Shown in pieces: positions 13,801 to 15,285 of a stretch of DNA of 15,434 nucleotides. Position numbers and translations under genes: made by a program. Position 1 is the stretch's first letter. Every line of letters begins with the position of its first letter. Under the pieces are notes generated by a model. The model searched no databases. It had not been told where the DNA came from and was given only the letters and a program-made list of their open reading frames with translations. Source of the stretch: Baffinella frigidus (taxonomy: Eukaryota > Cryptophyceae > Cryptomonadales > Baffinellaceae); the NCBI GenBank assembly GCA_026770585.1, contig MU646364.1, positions 346,727 through 362,160 on the forward strand, read 5' to 3'.

Positions 13801-15285
13801 CCTCCGCCCTCCTGCCCGCCCTCCCGCCGCGTCTCACTGATATTCAACTATCGGGGTGATGTTGATGTATTGCCAGCACTGTTCCGCGTGCGGCTCACTA
13901 CTGTAGTCAGACGCGCCATCCGGATAGACCCCCACATGTGTCCCATGTCGGCATAGCCATGGTGACTTGTCCCCAGTCCAGAACCCCGCTGCCACAGCCC
14001 AGGCAGTGCGGTGAGTGACGAGTGGCGCACGGTTGCGTGCCACTTCGCAGACACGGTGGTGACAGTTGGTGGTGGCAGGGAGGTTAAACGCGGCAGTGCT
14101 GACTACTGTTGTTTCAACGATGAACATCAAGGTATATATATATGACGTATGATGTTGGTTGATGGCGGCAGGGTGAGAACCCGTTGGTGTTCTTCGCGCT
14201 GATGCTGCACCTGATAGACGTGTTCGTGCTCTTGCCCTCTCGCGGAAACGCACACCGTGCGGGAAGCGAGGGGTGGTGCACAGTCGTGCGCGCCACTTAG
14301 CGGACACGAATGACTTTGGGGAACTATCCGAAGTGGATTCCCACTCGGGACACACGAGAAAGTTCCCGATCGCGAATCCGGGTCAGAAAGGCACCGGTGG
14401 CTGCTAAGTTGGGGGTTTGTTGGCAGGGCGAGAACCCGTTGGTATTCTTCGCGCTGATGCTCCACCTGATGGACATGTTCGTGCTCTCGCCCTCTCTCGG
14501 GAACGTCACGCGAGCCGTGTCGTCAAGATCGCAGACCCTCGTCCAGACTGCTGGCCTCGCGTTCATCATGGTACCCCCCCGAATCCCAAAACCTCCCCTG
14601 ATTTCCTACCTCGGTGCAATCAGCGCGCACCATCGGCGCGCGTGTCGGTAGTGGGCAGTGGGGTAGAAGGGTATGACCAATCCTACCCGCACTACCCGCA
14701 CTACCCAGCCAGCTGGGATCTTCGGCGCTGCGCTTGCGCGCGGCTGCGACTTTGCCAACCTTTGGAGCGTGCGTCGCCCTCACGTTCCGAGGCGGGCTGA
14801 AGGGAGCTGGCGCGTTTGTTGAGGACAGTCCCTCCTGGAATCTCGAAATATCCACTGCGTGCTGCTCACCTCGGCGCACCTAGTGTGTGGGTAGTGCGGG
14901 TAGGCTAGGGCGCTGGGGCTGAAGATTTCCCGCGTGATGAAGACCGATCCTCCAATGCGACTTTGAATGTGCCGATGGATTCGTGGTACCAACCGTTCTT
15001 GGTCTCTGGACGCAGATGTACATCTACTCGGCATGGGGCTTCCGTCTTTTCCCGGAGTCGTTCTCCTTCGAAGCTGCCGAGATCGCAGAAGGTGCGCCCG
15101 CCATGCATCCCTCCACCAGCCATAATCGCATGTGCATTATTATTTAAGTTAAATCATTCTGATGATATCGTAGAGGTCATCATGTGCTCTTTCAAAACAA
15201 GGTAGCACACACGCATGTGTTCATTTGAACCAGAATCAATATCAAATCCGCTCTTGCAGGATGCCCTGGGGCAGTGTGCGCCCAG
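211..15285 (+). CDS. ITPR-like: IP3 receptor/ryanodine receptor-like calcium-release channel, partial, 31 exons
   Basis: Thirty-one exons joined across GT-AG introns (one GC-AG) give about 994 residues without a stop. The order follows animal IP3 receptors: RIH/ARM solenoid (residues about 1-355), the segment before the RIH-associated domain (356-459), the RIH-associated domain (460-674), a pre-membrane linker (675-777), then hydrophobic segments S1-S5 (778-985). Known family members are tetrameric endomembrane channels that release stored calcium. The N-terminal beta-trefoil/MIR ligand-binding region is upstream of the window, so IP3 binding cannot be judged. The S6 and GGGIGD-type filter must lie downstream. 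Similarity is closer to IP3R than RyR in the RIH-associated and S4-S5 parts (from memory of family sequences, not a search). Non-zero intron phases (2, 1, 2, 2, 2, 2, 1, 1) all match across their junctions, which supports the model. Upstream exon 4 and terminal exon 31 are the weakest parts. Confidence 0.88.
605..806 (+). repeat. Dispersed intronic repeat, copy A (with internal 70-base duplication)
   Basis: AAAATCC followed by a G run and a block ending GTGGCTGC occurs at about 697 and again at 767, 70 bases apart. The second unit contains GGCACCGGTGGCTGCTAAGT (782-801), which recurs exactly at 14389-14408. GATTCTCACTCGGGA (656-670) recurs with one change at 14336-14350, in the same order. 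The two introns therefore share a diverged element of about 130-200 bases. Confidence 0.7.
685..715 (+). repeat. C10 / G12 homopolymer hairpin
   Basis: Ten C (685-694), then nine bases (TGAAAATCC), then twelve G (704-715) can form a 10-base-pair all G-C stem. The G run could also adopt G-quadruplex or triplex forms. It is intronic. Confidence 0.8.
825..944 (+). CDS. Exon 2: solenoid segment
   Basis: The exon gives 40 codons (residues 33-72) starting ELNLENKARC, with acceptor GTGCAG and donor GTGCGA, phase 0 at both ends. The composition is charged and leucine-rich (LSPSLTLTLKDLEAD), fitting a helical repeat. I could not align it to a specific family position. An alternative donor GTGGCT at 906 would shorten it by 39 bases. 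Confidence 0.6.
945..1402 (+). other. Intron 2 (458 bases), telomere-like repeats plus GA tract
   Basis: Donor GTGCGA, acceptor CGGCAG. About 985-1170 is degenerate C-strand telomere-like repeat (CCCTAAA, CCTAAAC, CCCAAAC variants). About 1198-1235 is an imperfect GAGA microsatellite. The remainder to 1402 shows nothing recognisable. Confidence 0.7.
985..1170 (+). repeat. Interstitial telomere-like repeat (CCCTAAA strand)
   Basis: Many CCCTAAA, CCCTAACC and CTCTAAA heptamers with single-base changes. Exact tandem heptamers occur only in short runs (e.g. around 1006-1016 and 1095-1108), so this is an old, diverged array. It matches the TTTAGGG type of telomere known in plants and many algae. 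Confidence 0.85.
1403..1489 (+). CDS. Exon 3: solenoid segment
   Basis: The exon gives 29 codons (residues 73-101), VLKFLQEAYIETDGG and on, phase 0 at both ends, acceptor GGCAG, donor GTGCGT. A leucine-rich helix is followed by a loop. A second donor GTGGTG three bases earlier is possible. It is consistent with the RIH/ARM solenoid, but its exact family position is not identified. Confidence 0.62.
1751..1786 (+). CDS. Exon 4: 12-codon mini-exon (tentative)
   Basis: MDKMARDLELLE (residues 102-113) lies between acceptor GTGACAG and donor GTCGAT. It joins exon 5 as LELLE-VFPEV in phase 0, a plausible amphipathic helix. The stronger-looking donor GTGTGC at 1800 would give a 49-base exon of phase 1 and break the frame of exon 5, so it was not used. 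This is the least secure internal exon. Confidence 0.45.
1985..2170 (+). repeat. Imperfect CAGT/GAGT tetranucleotide tract
   Basis: Words such as GTCAGTCAG, AGTGAGTCAG, GAGTCTGTGAGTCAG and CAGCCAGCCAG follow each other with little other sequence. The tract is diverged and intronic. Confidence 0.8.
2318..2485 (+). repeat. Interstitial telomere-like repeat abutting a splice acceptor
   Basis: The text is built from ACTCTAAACCC, CCCTTAACC and CCCAAAC variants, ending AACCCTGAACCAG directly before exon 5. The AG of the acceptor is thus embedded in repeat sequence. Confidence 0.8.
2487..2567 (+). CDS. Exon 5: solenoid segment ending in a triplicated 45-base unit
   Basis: The exon gives 27 codons (residues 114-140), VFPEVALSFFSQLPGADLIR then NDSPRAR, phase 0, donor GTATTG. 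An internal TTCTTCTCGCAG at 2511-2522 looks like a second acceptor. The last 45 bases (2523-2567) recur downstream at 2655-2699 and 2785-2829, each copy preceded by TCGCAG and followed by GTAT. Exon 5 may therefore have two possible starts, and its last 15 residues may be replaceable. Confidence 0.68.
2655..2699 (+). CDS. Candidate alternative cassette exon 5b (15 codons)
   Basis: Read in phase 0 between CCTCGCAG and GTATCT this gives LPGADLIRNDLPRAR, one residue different from the end of exon 5. It is open, a multiple of three, and has intact splice dinucleotides. It could be included, used instead of the exon 5 end, or be a non-functional copy. Confidence 0.35.
2785..2829 (+). CDS. Candidate alternative cassette exon 5c (15 codons)
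   Basis: Between CTCTCGCAG and GTATCA, phase 0, this gives LTGADLIRSDSPRAR (two differences from exon 5). It has a better pyrimidine tract (CATTCTGCCTTCTCTCGCAG) than the other two copies. Use is unproven. Confidence 0.35.
3170..3475 (+). repeat. GGTT/GTGGG-rich tract with 33-base terminal duplication
   Basis: Imperfect GGTTGGTT and GTGGGTGGGTGG words dominate. GATCGTTGGCTGGGTGTGTC occurs at 3418 and 3451, 33 bases apart, the second running into the exon 6 acceptor CCGGCAG. Confidence 0.8.
3477..3764 (+). CDS. Exon 6: largest exon, leucine-rich helical segment and coiled end
   Basis: The exon gives 96 codons (residues 141-236), donor GTGCGT, phase 0. It starts VGLRLLEALASLLLSSRHDL, continues LLLLTSLLAQRLDP and ends ERANELERRIAEEEVKQLDQ, a charged helix with coiled-coil character. 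Codons are strongly C/G-ending. It fits the ARM-like solenoid of IP3R/RyR. The glycine run LGGGIPPY comes from a G homopolymer (3652-3661), where an indel would shift the frame. Confidence 0.8.
3834..3935 (+). repeat. CAGT tract and echo of the exon 7 start (intron 6)
   Basis: TCAGTCAGTCAGCCAGTCAG-type text (3834-3869) precedes 3897-3935. That stretch aligns with exon 7 positions 3992-4030 at a spacing of 95 with about 8 mismatches in 39 bases (CTGGGTGTGCAGAGTTGC versus CTGGACGTGCAGAGTGGG). Confidence 0.75.
3989..4096 (+). CDS. Exon 7: solenoid segment
   Basis: The exon gives 36 codons (residues 237-272), acceptor CATGCAG, donor GTGACG, phase 0. ALDVQSGVAVFAGEFAAVMA is followed by a glycine-rich turn (AAGSGGGEF) and ERLVQTL. 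It is likely two helices of the ARM/RIH solenoid. No diagnostic motif is visible. Confidence 0.7.
4097..4571 (+). other. Intron 7 (475 bases), AT/GA microsatellites and acceptor echoes
   Basis: Donor GTGACG, acceptor GGCGCAG. Two AT dinucleotide tracts (about 4117-4133 and 4180-4199) and a GAGA/AGAGAGCG tract (4207-4235) are followed by nothing recognisable until the four acceptor-like repeats at 4397-4578. Confidence 0.65.
4117..4235 (+). repeat. (AT)n and GA-rich microsatellites
   Basis: About eight and ten AT units are separated by an A/T-rich stretch with GAGAGAAAGCAAGC, then AGAGAGAGAGCGAAAGACAG. This is an abrupt AT-rich island in a GC-rich gene. Confidence 0.9.
4397..4578 (+). repeat. 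Four echoes of the exon 8 acceptor boundary
   Basis: CCTGGCGCAGGTAAAC (4399), GCCTGGTGCAGGGAAAC (4432), ACCTGGTGTAGGTAAAAC (4521) and ACCCGGCGCAGGTGAAGC (4561, the real boundary) share CCYGGYGYAGGKRAA. Each of the first three is followed by CCCTAAA-like text. Confidence 0.78.
4572..4640 (+). CDS. Exon 8: short linker segment
   Basis: The exon gives 23 codons (residues 273-295), VKPTLDLRDCKGSQPVEVDE then DAE, phase 0, donor GTGCGC. It is acidic at its end and likely a loop between helices. Upstream CAG copies at 4407 and 4442 offer alternative acceptors, but the CCCTAAA-like text after them contains stops. Confidence 0.55.
4641..5128 (+). other. Intron 8 (488 bases)
   Basis: Donor GTGCGC, acceptor ACGCAG. 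About 4658-4760 is purine-rich (AGAGAGATAGTGTG, GAGAGCGAAAGAGAGAG). The rest is unique-looking sequence. TATGACACCCAGGTGATACC (5020) and GATGGACTCGCTGGGAGC (5049) are loosely echoed at 5081-5112 (CATGACGCTGGCTGACTCG, TTGGGAGCGGCAGG). Confidence 0.6.
5129..5308 (+). CDS. Exon 9: solenoid segment
   Basis: The exon gives 60 codons (residues 296-355), acceptor ACGCAG, donor GTAGAT, phase 0. LEFSDMHMEALVNLLGSNHE, APLRQTGLRLIRNVVEAIPF and DVADTRDWLRTG follow. Two leucine-rich helices precede the well-aligned part of the protein. Reading past the donor meets a stop at 5342, which supports splicing here. Confidence 0.8.
5309..5639 (+). other. Intron 9 (331 bases) with two echoes of the exon 10 start
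   Basis: Donor GTAGAT, acceptor TCTGCAG. GTATGGTGAT, part of the exon 10 start (5647), also occurs at 5434 and 5568. The copy at 5561-5580 keeps a CAG acceptor and 18 of 20 bases of the exon 10 start. Each is followed by a T-rich run (GTTTTTTGG, GGTTTTTTTT). Confidence 0.75.
5640..5753 (+). CDS. Exon 10: family-diagnostic helix before the RIH-associated domain
   Basis: The exon gives 38 codons (residues 356-393). CEDETLHECLQIAISILDKG then QRRAQ aligns with the animal IP3R stretch in which 'FHESILLAIALLEGGN' precedes 'IQHSFF', and exon 11 continues the match. This makes the exon end at CGCCGCGCCCAG secure, yet the next bases are GC, not GT. No in-frame GT donor is available before the stop at 5763. 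Confidence 0.88.
5754..6015 (+). repeat. Intron 10: GC-AG intron made entirely of telomere-like repeat
   Basis: The donor is CAG|GCTAAACCCTAAACCCTAA and the acceptor CGAAAGCAG|GCA. All 262 bases between are CCCTAAA, CCTAAAA and CCCAAAA variants. The splice sites are fixed by the flanking protein alignment (QRRAQ-AAFYSLM). Confidence 0.85.
6016..6131 (+). CDS. Exon 11: IP3R segment before the RIH-associated domain
   Basis: The exon gives 38 codons plus two bases (residues 394-431), AAFYSLMTEGGHNRLLISLR then EHLVRAEQGLVTYMDTFY. It aligns with the IP3R stretch '[30 protein letters not shown]'. The exon ends AG (phase 2, donor GTGCAC), and the G of exon 12 completes an arginine. Confidence 0.88.
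6132..6543 (+). other. Intron 11 (412 bases)
   Basis: Donor GTGCAC, acceptor CTGGCAG. About 6137-6205 is G-strand telomere-like (GGGTTTAGGGTATAGAG, GGTGTAGGG). The 3' end holds a 69-base-spaced duplication: CTAAATCGTGGCTGGTTGGC (6440) and CTAATGCGTGGCTGGTTGGC (6510). Nothing recognisable lies between. Confidence 0.65.
6137..6205 (+). repeat. Telomere-like repeat, G-strand orientation (TTTAGGG)
   Basis: GGGTTTAGGGTATAGAGTTT, GGGGTGTAGGGTCCAGAG and GTTTAGCGTT are orientation-reversed relative to most other introns of this gene. Confidence 0.75.
6544..6625 (+). CDS. Exon 12: linker into the RIH-associated domain
   Basis: One base completes R432, then 27 codons: LAGTYATQCDRRGYALSISG then LEDLARS. 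Donor GTGCGT, leaving phase 0. The phase-2 acceptor CTGGCAG is what makes the frame agree with exon 11. A CAG at 6566-6568 would be phase 0 and was rejected on that ground. Confidence 0.75.
6626..6980 (+). other. Intron 12 (355 bases)
   Basis: Donor GTGCGT, acceptor GTGCAGGCAG. C-rich text comes first, then an imperfect CTAT/CTCT microsatellite at about 6855-6937 (CGCTATCTATCTCG, TCTCTCGTTTTCTCTCGC). There are two nested CAG acceptors; only the second keeps the frame. Confidence 0.65.
6981..7077 (+). CDS. Exon 13: start of the RIH-associated domain
   Basis: LVGAHAGEVLRFLQLLCEGH then NREMQEYMRKQG (residues 460-491). The core LRFLQLLCEGHNREMQ matches the strongly conserved IP3R motif 'ILRFLQLLCENHNRDLQ'. 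This is the best single family identifier in the window. Donor GTAACC leaves one base (phase 1). Confidence 0.95.
7371..7443 (+). CDS. Exon 14: RIH-associated domain, helix 2
   Basis: GG completes G492, then TSVDLVTFTADFLASVSRCI then HPG. It aligns with IP3R 'YNLVCETLQFLDCICGST'. Donor GTCTGC leaves AG (phase 2). Confidence 0.9.
7444..7747 (+). other. Intron 14 (304 bases) with donor echoes
   Basis: Donor GTCTGC, acceptor CTGGCAG. The boundary CAG|GTCTGCCCCATTTCAC is echoed by GGCAGGTTCCACCCGCATCA (7478) and GACAGGTCCCACCTGCCATC (7508). The rest shows nothing recognisable. Confidence 0.65.
7748..7786 (+). CDS. Exon 15: 39-base mini-exon of the RIH-associated domain
   Basis: T completes S516, then VRLASQCIDTLI plus GA. 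It aligns with IP3R 'VALINQTLESLTEY'. Donor GTACGC leaves phase 2, and the G of exon 16 completes the glutamate. It is very short but fixed by alignment and by phase on both sides. Confidence 0.85.
7827..8025 (+). repeat. Tandem duplication of about 115 bases with (CA)n expansion in the first copy
   Basis: CCAGCACA, CATG.TGCTA and AATGTCGTCCGGA occur in the same order at 7829-7911 and 7947-8009. The first copy has about 15 CA units (7839-7868), the second CACACAAACGCACGCATG. Confidence 0.8.
8341..8460 (+). repeat. Echo of the exon 16 acceptor, and GTTGACA direct repeats
   Basis: CCCCGGGGCAGGTTCGTTCA (8341) copies the real boundary GGCAG|GTTCGTGCAGA (8482) at a spacing of 135. CAAGTTGACAAGTTGACATT occurs twice (8421 and 8441, one base different). 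Confidence 0.78.
8487..8609 (+). CDS. Exon 16: RIH-associated domain core
   Basis: G completes E529, then FVQNPCYANQRALVDTQLPH then LLNLFLHMEEDSTYKFADRA. It aligns with IP3R '[29 protein letters not shown]', with PC and NQ conserved. Donor GTTTTC leaves AG (phase 2). Confidence 0.93.
8610..9054 (+). other. Intron 16 (445 bases)
   Basis: Donor GTTTTC, acceptor TCGGCAG. The first 58 bases are a 29-base tandem duplication starting exactly at the donor (8610-8638, 8639-8667; GTTTTCAC and CTTAAGT/CTCAAGT conserved). AAACCGGCGTTTGGC occurs at 8917 and 8946, again 29 bases apart. CGGGATCTCATCCCG (8881-8895) is a small hairpin. Confidence 0.7.
9055..9121 (+). CDS. Exon 17: RIH-associated domain helix
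   Basis: A completes R570, then YTTDLEELKTKSVTLLLSLV then EK. It aligns with IP3R '[21 protein letters not shown]'. Donor GTCGTC, phase 0. The alternative donor GTAGAA at 9113 (also phase 0) would remove VEK; alignment favours the longer form. Confidence 0.82.
9122..9483 (+). other. Intron 17 (362 bases)
   Basis: Donor GTCGTC, acceptor CTTGCAG. TATCGGGCATG / TACCGGGCATG occur at 9185 and 9216. A run of 13 C is at 9312-9324. A 14-base minisatellite precedes the acceptor. Otherwise nothing recognisable. Confidence 0.65.
9407..9448 (+). repeat. 14-base minisatellite, three perfect copies
   Basis: CAAACACCAGACAC is repeated at 9407, 9421 and 9435, followed by TAAACGCTGAACC. It resembles a locally amplified variant of the telomere-like text. 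Confidence 0.9.
9484..9537 (+). CDS. Exon 18: RIH-associated domain, conserved 'RIL' helix
   Basis: VDDPFIPARILKALEIDR (residues 593-610), phase 0 both ends, donor GTCTGC. It aligns with IP3R 'SENAERILYNMRPKELV'. Confidence 0.82.
9538..9783 (+). repeat. Intron 18: CTCT/CTAT microsatellite then telomere-variant repeat
   Basis: From about 9550 to 9640 the text is CTCTCT, CTCGCTATATCTCTATG, CTCGCTCTCTCGCTCTC. From 9735 to 9783 it is CCTGAACCCTACACCCTACA, ending directly in the acceptor ACCTCAG. Confidence 0.75.
9784..9858 (+). CDS. Exon 19: acidic linker
   Basis: VLESMDMLREQYLDPRDLDA then DPDDE (residues 611-635), phase 0, donor GTCCTT. The acidic tail lies where animal IP3Rs have an acidic 'EVEFEDGENGEDG' stretch. 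The frame stays open well past the donor (to 10245), but exon 20 alignment and phase support ending here. Confidence 0.75.
10094..10210 (+). CDS. Exon 20: end of the RIH-associated domain
   Basis: AAEIADEDLSERGPFKVACS then MYMLVMTLQYYQDDNASIL (residues 636-674), donor GTGAGC, phase 0. It aligns with IP3R '[21 protein letters not shown]'. Its 3' end and donor are duplicated in the following intron. Confidence 0.85.
10211..10511 (+). other. Intron 20 (301 bases) with exon-end echo and telomere-variant text
   Basis: Donor GTGAGC, acceptor TCGGCAG. A 23-base unit (CCTGAACCTTTTAAGCCATA...) is tandem at 10241 and 10264. Positions 10318-10379 copy the exon 20 end and donor (10171-10230), 147 bases away, with an in-frame TAG. 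About 10370-10495 is CCTGAAACCTACACCC-type repeat. Confidence 0.78.
10512..10580 (+). CDS. Exon 21: glycine-rich linker
   Basis: GSGAGGQETHSNKFQGVKNL then KDL (residues 675-697), acceptor TCGGCAG, donor GTGACC, phase 0. It sits where IP3Rs have the variable 'KPGGQVDGDEALEFYAKHT' loop. Low conservation makes it less certain. Confidence 0.62.
10581..10763 (+). repeat. Intron 21: mostly telomere-like repeat (183 bases)
   Basis: After the GTGACC donor nearly the whole intron is CCCAAAC, CCCTAAG and CCTGAAC variants, ending CCCAAACTGCTGCAG at the acceptor. Confidence 0.8.
10764..10892 (+). CDS. Exon 22: conserved pre-membrane segment
   Basis: TRLRANCGFIEISRGGRLER then CFFQIPSVCRYLSAMSKSNI and MRK (residues 698-740), phase 0, donor GTCTCT. 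The stretch FIEISRGGRLERCFFQIPSV matches IP3R '[24 protein letters not shown]'. This is a second strong family anchor. An internal TTTTTTTCAG (10825-10834) looks like an acceptor but lies inside the conserved motif. Confidence 0.93.
10893..11201 (+). other. Intron 22 (309 bases), open in frame and a multiple of three
   Basis: Donor GTCTCT, acceptor CTGGCAG. The C-rich first part (CCTCCCCCCATCC, CCCAGCCCCCCCCTCC) is followed by sequence that stays open in the exon 22 frame to exon 23. Retention would add 103 residues with a basic stretch (ETRELRRERMLTG). IP3R alignment joins exons 22 and 23 without it. Confidence 0.7.
11202..11255 (+). CDS. Exon 23: pre-membrane linker
   Basis: VDRVNHQDQMLDFVFRGQ (residues 741-758), phase 0, donor GTGGGC. 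It aligns with IP3R '[20 protein letters not shown]'. Confidence 0.85.
11256..11628 (+). other. Intron 23 (373 bases)
   Basis: Donor GTGGGC, acceptor AGGGCAG. TTCATGTTTCA..TGATTCAATGTGA (11279) is loosely repeated as TTCATGTTTCAGCAGTTTTG (11318). The 3' half is G/T-rich (GTGGTGTGTCTGAATGGTG, GGTTGGTTGGGG). No other content is recognised. Confidence 0.6.
11629..11685 (+). CDS. Exon 24: helix before S1
   Basis: VRYEEMVHMLHLNRTMWYR (residues 759-777), phase 0, donor GTACGT. It aligns with IP3R '[20 protein letters not shown]'. Confidence 0.82.
11686..12042 (+). other. Intron 24 (357 bases), C-rich with reversed telomere-like patch
   Basis: Donor GTACGT, acceptor TGGGCAG. About 11697-11820 is dominated by CCCCTCCCCCC text. 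At 11911-11945 there is a G-strand telomere-like patch (GTTTAGGGTGTAGGGTGTTT). Nothing else is recognised. Confidence 0.7.
12043..12140 (+). CDS. Exon 25: transmembrane segment S1
   Basis: VLKILSWRIVPFFFVNALAI then NVTSLVGFQYTD plus AG (residues 778-809). The run IVPFFFVNALAINVTSLVGF is hydrophobic and aligns with IP3R S1 '[24 protein letters not shown]'. Donor GTTCTT, phase 2. An alternative phase-2 donor GTACAC at 12129 would shorten the S1-S2 loop by four codons. Confidence 0.88.
12141..12501 (+). other. Intron 25 (361 bases) with echo of the exon 25 end
   Basis: Donor GTTCTT, acceptor CTGGCAG. AGTACACCGACAG (exon end, 12128-12140) recurs exactly at 12275-12287, 147 bases away, where the donor GT has become AT. 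ACGGCACGCCCGAAATACCA (12251) and ACGGCATGCCCGATATACCA (12353) form another pair. An internal CCACAG|GTCGAG at 12375 opens a basic frame but does not fit the phase. Confidence 0.72.
12502..12586 (+). CDS. Exon 26: transmembrane segment S2
   Basis: G completes R810, then EFDTLLSMSNIILPEPYKTV then LLVLSILQ. It aligns with IP3R '[31 protein letters not shown]', including the P-P turn. Donor GTGAAT, phase 0. Confidence 0.88.
12587..12976 (+). other. Intron 26 (390 bases)
   Basis: Donor GTGAAT, acceptor TTCGCAG. It contains the 20-base minisatellite (12672-12812) and, at 12924-12942, an echo of the exon 27 start (CAGCTTCTGGTG with CGCAT) 50 bases before the real boundary (12974). Confidence 0.72.
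12672..12812 (+). repeat. 20-base minisatellite built on CAGGTCT
   Basis: Seven diverged units start at 12672, 12692, 12712, 12732, 12752, 12773 and 12793, with consensus CAGGTCTCGGGATTG plus five variable bases. Several units contain CAG|GTCT, the form of a splice boundary. Confidence 0.88.
12977..13139 (+). CDS. Exon 27: S2/S3 region and cytosolic loop
   Basis: LLVCFVRIIGYYVETAILRV then RRLVTRDEEWYRIATELYGG and PQYYLLFLRLLVTD (residues 839-892). A hydrophobic start and a hydrophobic end (YYLLFLRLLV) flank a charged loop RVRRLVTRDEEW. The position corresponds to IP3R from 'LRLIFSVGL' to 'LMSFVGNCGTFTRG'. Donor GTCCAT leaves one base (phase 1). Confidence 0.88.
13140..13721 (+). other. Intron 27 (582 bases) with three echoes of the exon 27 donor
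   Basis: Donor GTCCAT, acceptor GTGAGCAG. The boundary GTCACTGACG|GTCCATCC is echoed at 13234, 13314 and 13404 (GCCACTCACGGTCC, GCCACTGCCGGTCC, GTCTCTGCCGGTCC). A CTC trinucleotide tract lies at 13246-13277. CTTCGATGC recurs at 13382 and 13475. The last 200 bases show nothing recognisable. Confidence 0.72.
13246..13277 (+). repeat. (CTC)n trinucleotide tract
   Basis: About ten uninterrupted CTC/TCC units follow one of the donor echoes. Confidence 0.92.
13722..13780 (+). CDS. Exon 28: transmembrane segment (S3/S4 region)
   Basis: GG completes G893, then YFLTLILYLASNVFALALQ. It aligns with IP3R '[24 protein letters not shown]' and is almost entirely hydrophobic. Donor GTGAAA, phase 0. Confidence 0.9.
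14172..14300 (+). pseudogene. Diverged tandem copy of exon 29 (decayed or alternative exon)
   Basis: It is preceded by GGCGGCAG and starts GGTGAGAACCCGTTGGTG. The first 78 bases match exon 29 (14427-14504) with 8 mismatches at a spacing of 255; four change residues (M to I, M to V, S to L, L to R). Beyond 14250 the match is lost, and the frame stops at TAG 14298-14300. The copy lacks the S4-S5/S5 half, so inclusion would truncate the channel unless an internal donor is used. Confidence 0.75.
14283..14410 (+). repeat. Dispersed intronic repeat, copy B
   Basis: It shares CACTCGGGA (14342), a truncated AATCCGGG block (14375) and the exact GGCACCGGTGGCTGCTAAGT (14389-14408) with intron 1, in the same order. 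It sits between the two copies of exon 29. Confidence 0.7.
14427..14570 (+). CDS. Exon 29: S4, S4-S5 linker and start of S5
   Basis: GENPLVFFALMLHLMDMFVL then SPSLGNVTRAVSSRSQTLVQ and TAGLAFIM (residues 913-960), phase 0, donor GTACCC. It aligns closely with IP3R '[43 protein letters not shown]'. This is the third strong family anchor. Confidence 0.95.
14571..15015 (+). other. Intron 29 (445 bases)
   Basis: Donor GTACCC, acceptor ACGCAG. ACTACCCGC repeats at 14682-14706 are matched by a perfect inverted copy at 14889-14904 (CCTACCCGCACTACCC against GGGTAGTGCGGGTAGG). The region between shows no exon that I recognise. Confidence 0.65.
15016..15091 (+). CDS. Exon 30: end of S5 and start of the pore loop region
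   Basis: MYIYSAWGFRLFPESFSFEA then AEIAE plus one base (residues 961-985). It aligns with IP3R '[21 protein letters not shown]'. Donor GTGCGC, phase 1. Confidence 0.9.
15260..15285 (+). CDS. Exon 31 (tentative): luminal loop before the pore
   Basis: GA completes G986, then CPGAVCAQ, acceptor CTCTTGCAG, donor GTGACC. The phase fits exon 30. The luminal loop of this family is variable, so the assignment rests on the good acceptor and on phase alone. Continuing past the donor stays open to a stop at about 15357. Confidence 0.45.

Larger units (their letters stand above)
13781..14426 (+). other. Intron 28 (646 bases) with a diverged copy of exon 29
   Basis: Donor GTGAAA, acceptor TTGGCAG. A run of 13 C follows the donor. 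The exon 29 copy (14172-14300) and the dispersed repeat copy B (14283-14410) are listed separately. GTGCCACTTCGCAGACACG (14038) is a third, shorter relative of that repeat. Confidence 0.7.

Noticed and set aside
14127-14465. Minus-strand open frames over the exon 29 copies (duplicated peptide)
   Set aside because: The repeated peptide is only the antisense reading of the duplicated exon. The sense frame carries the S4-S5 motif.
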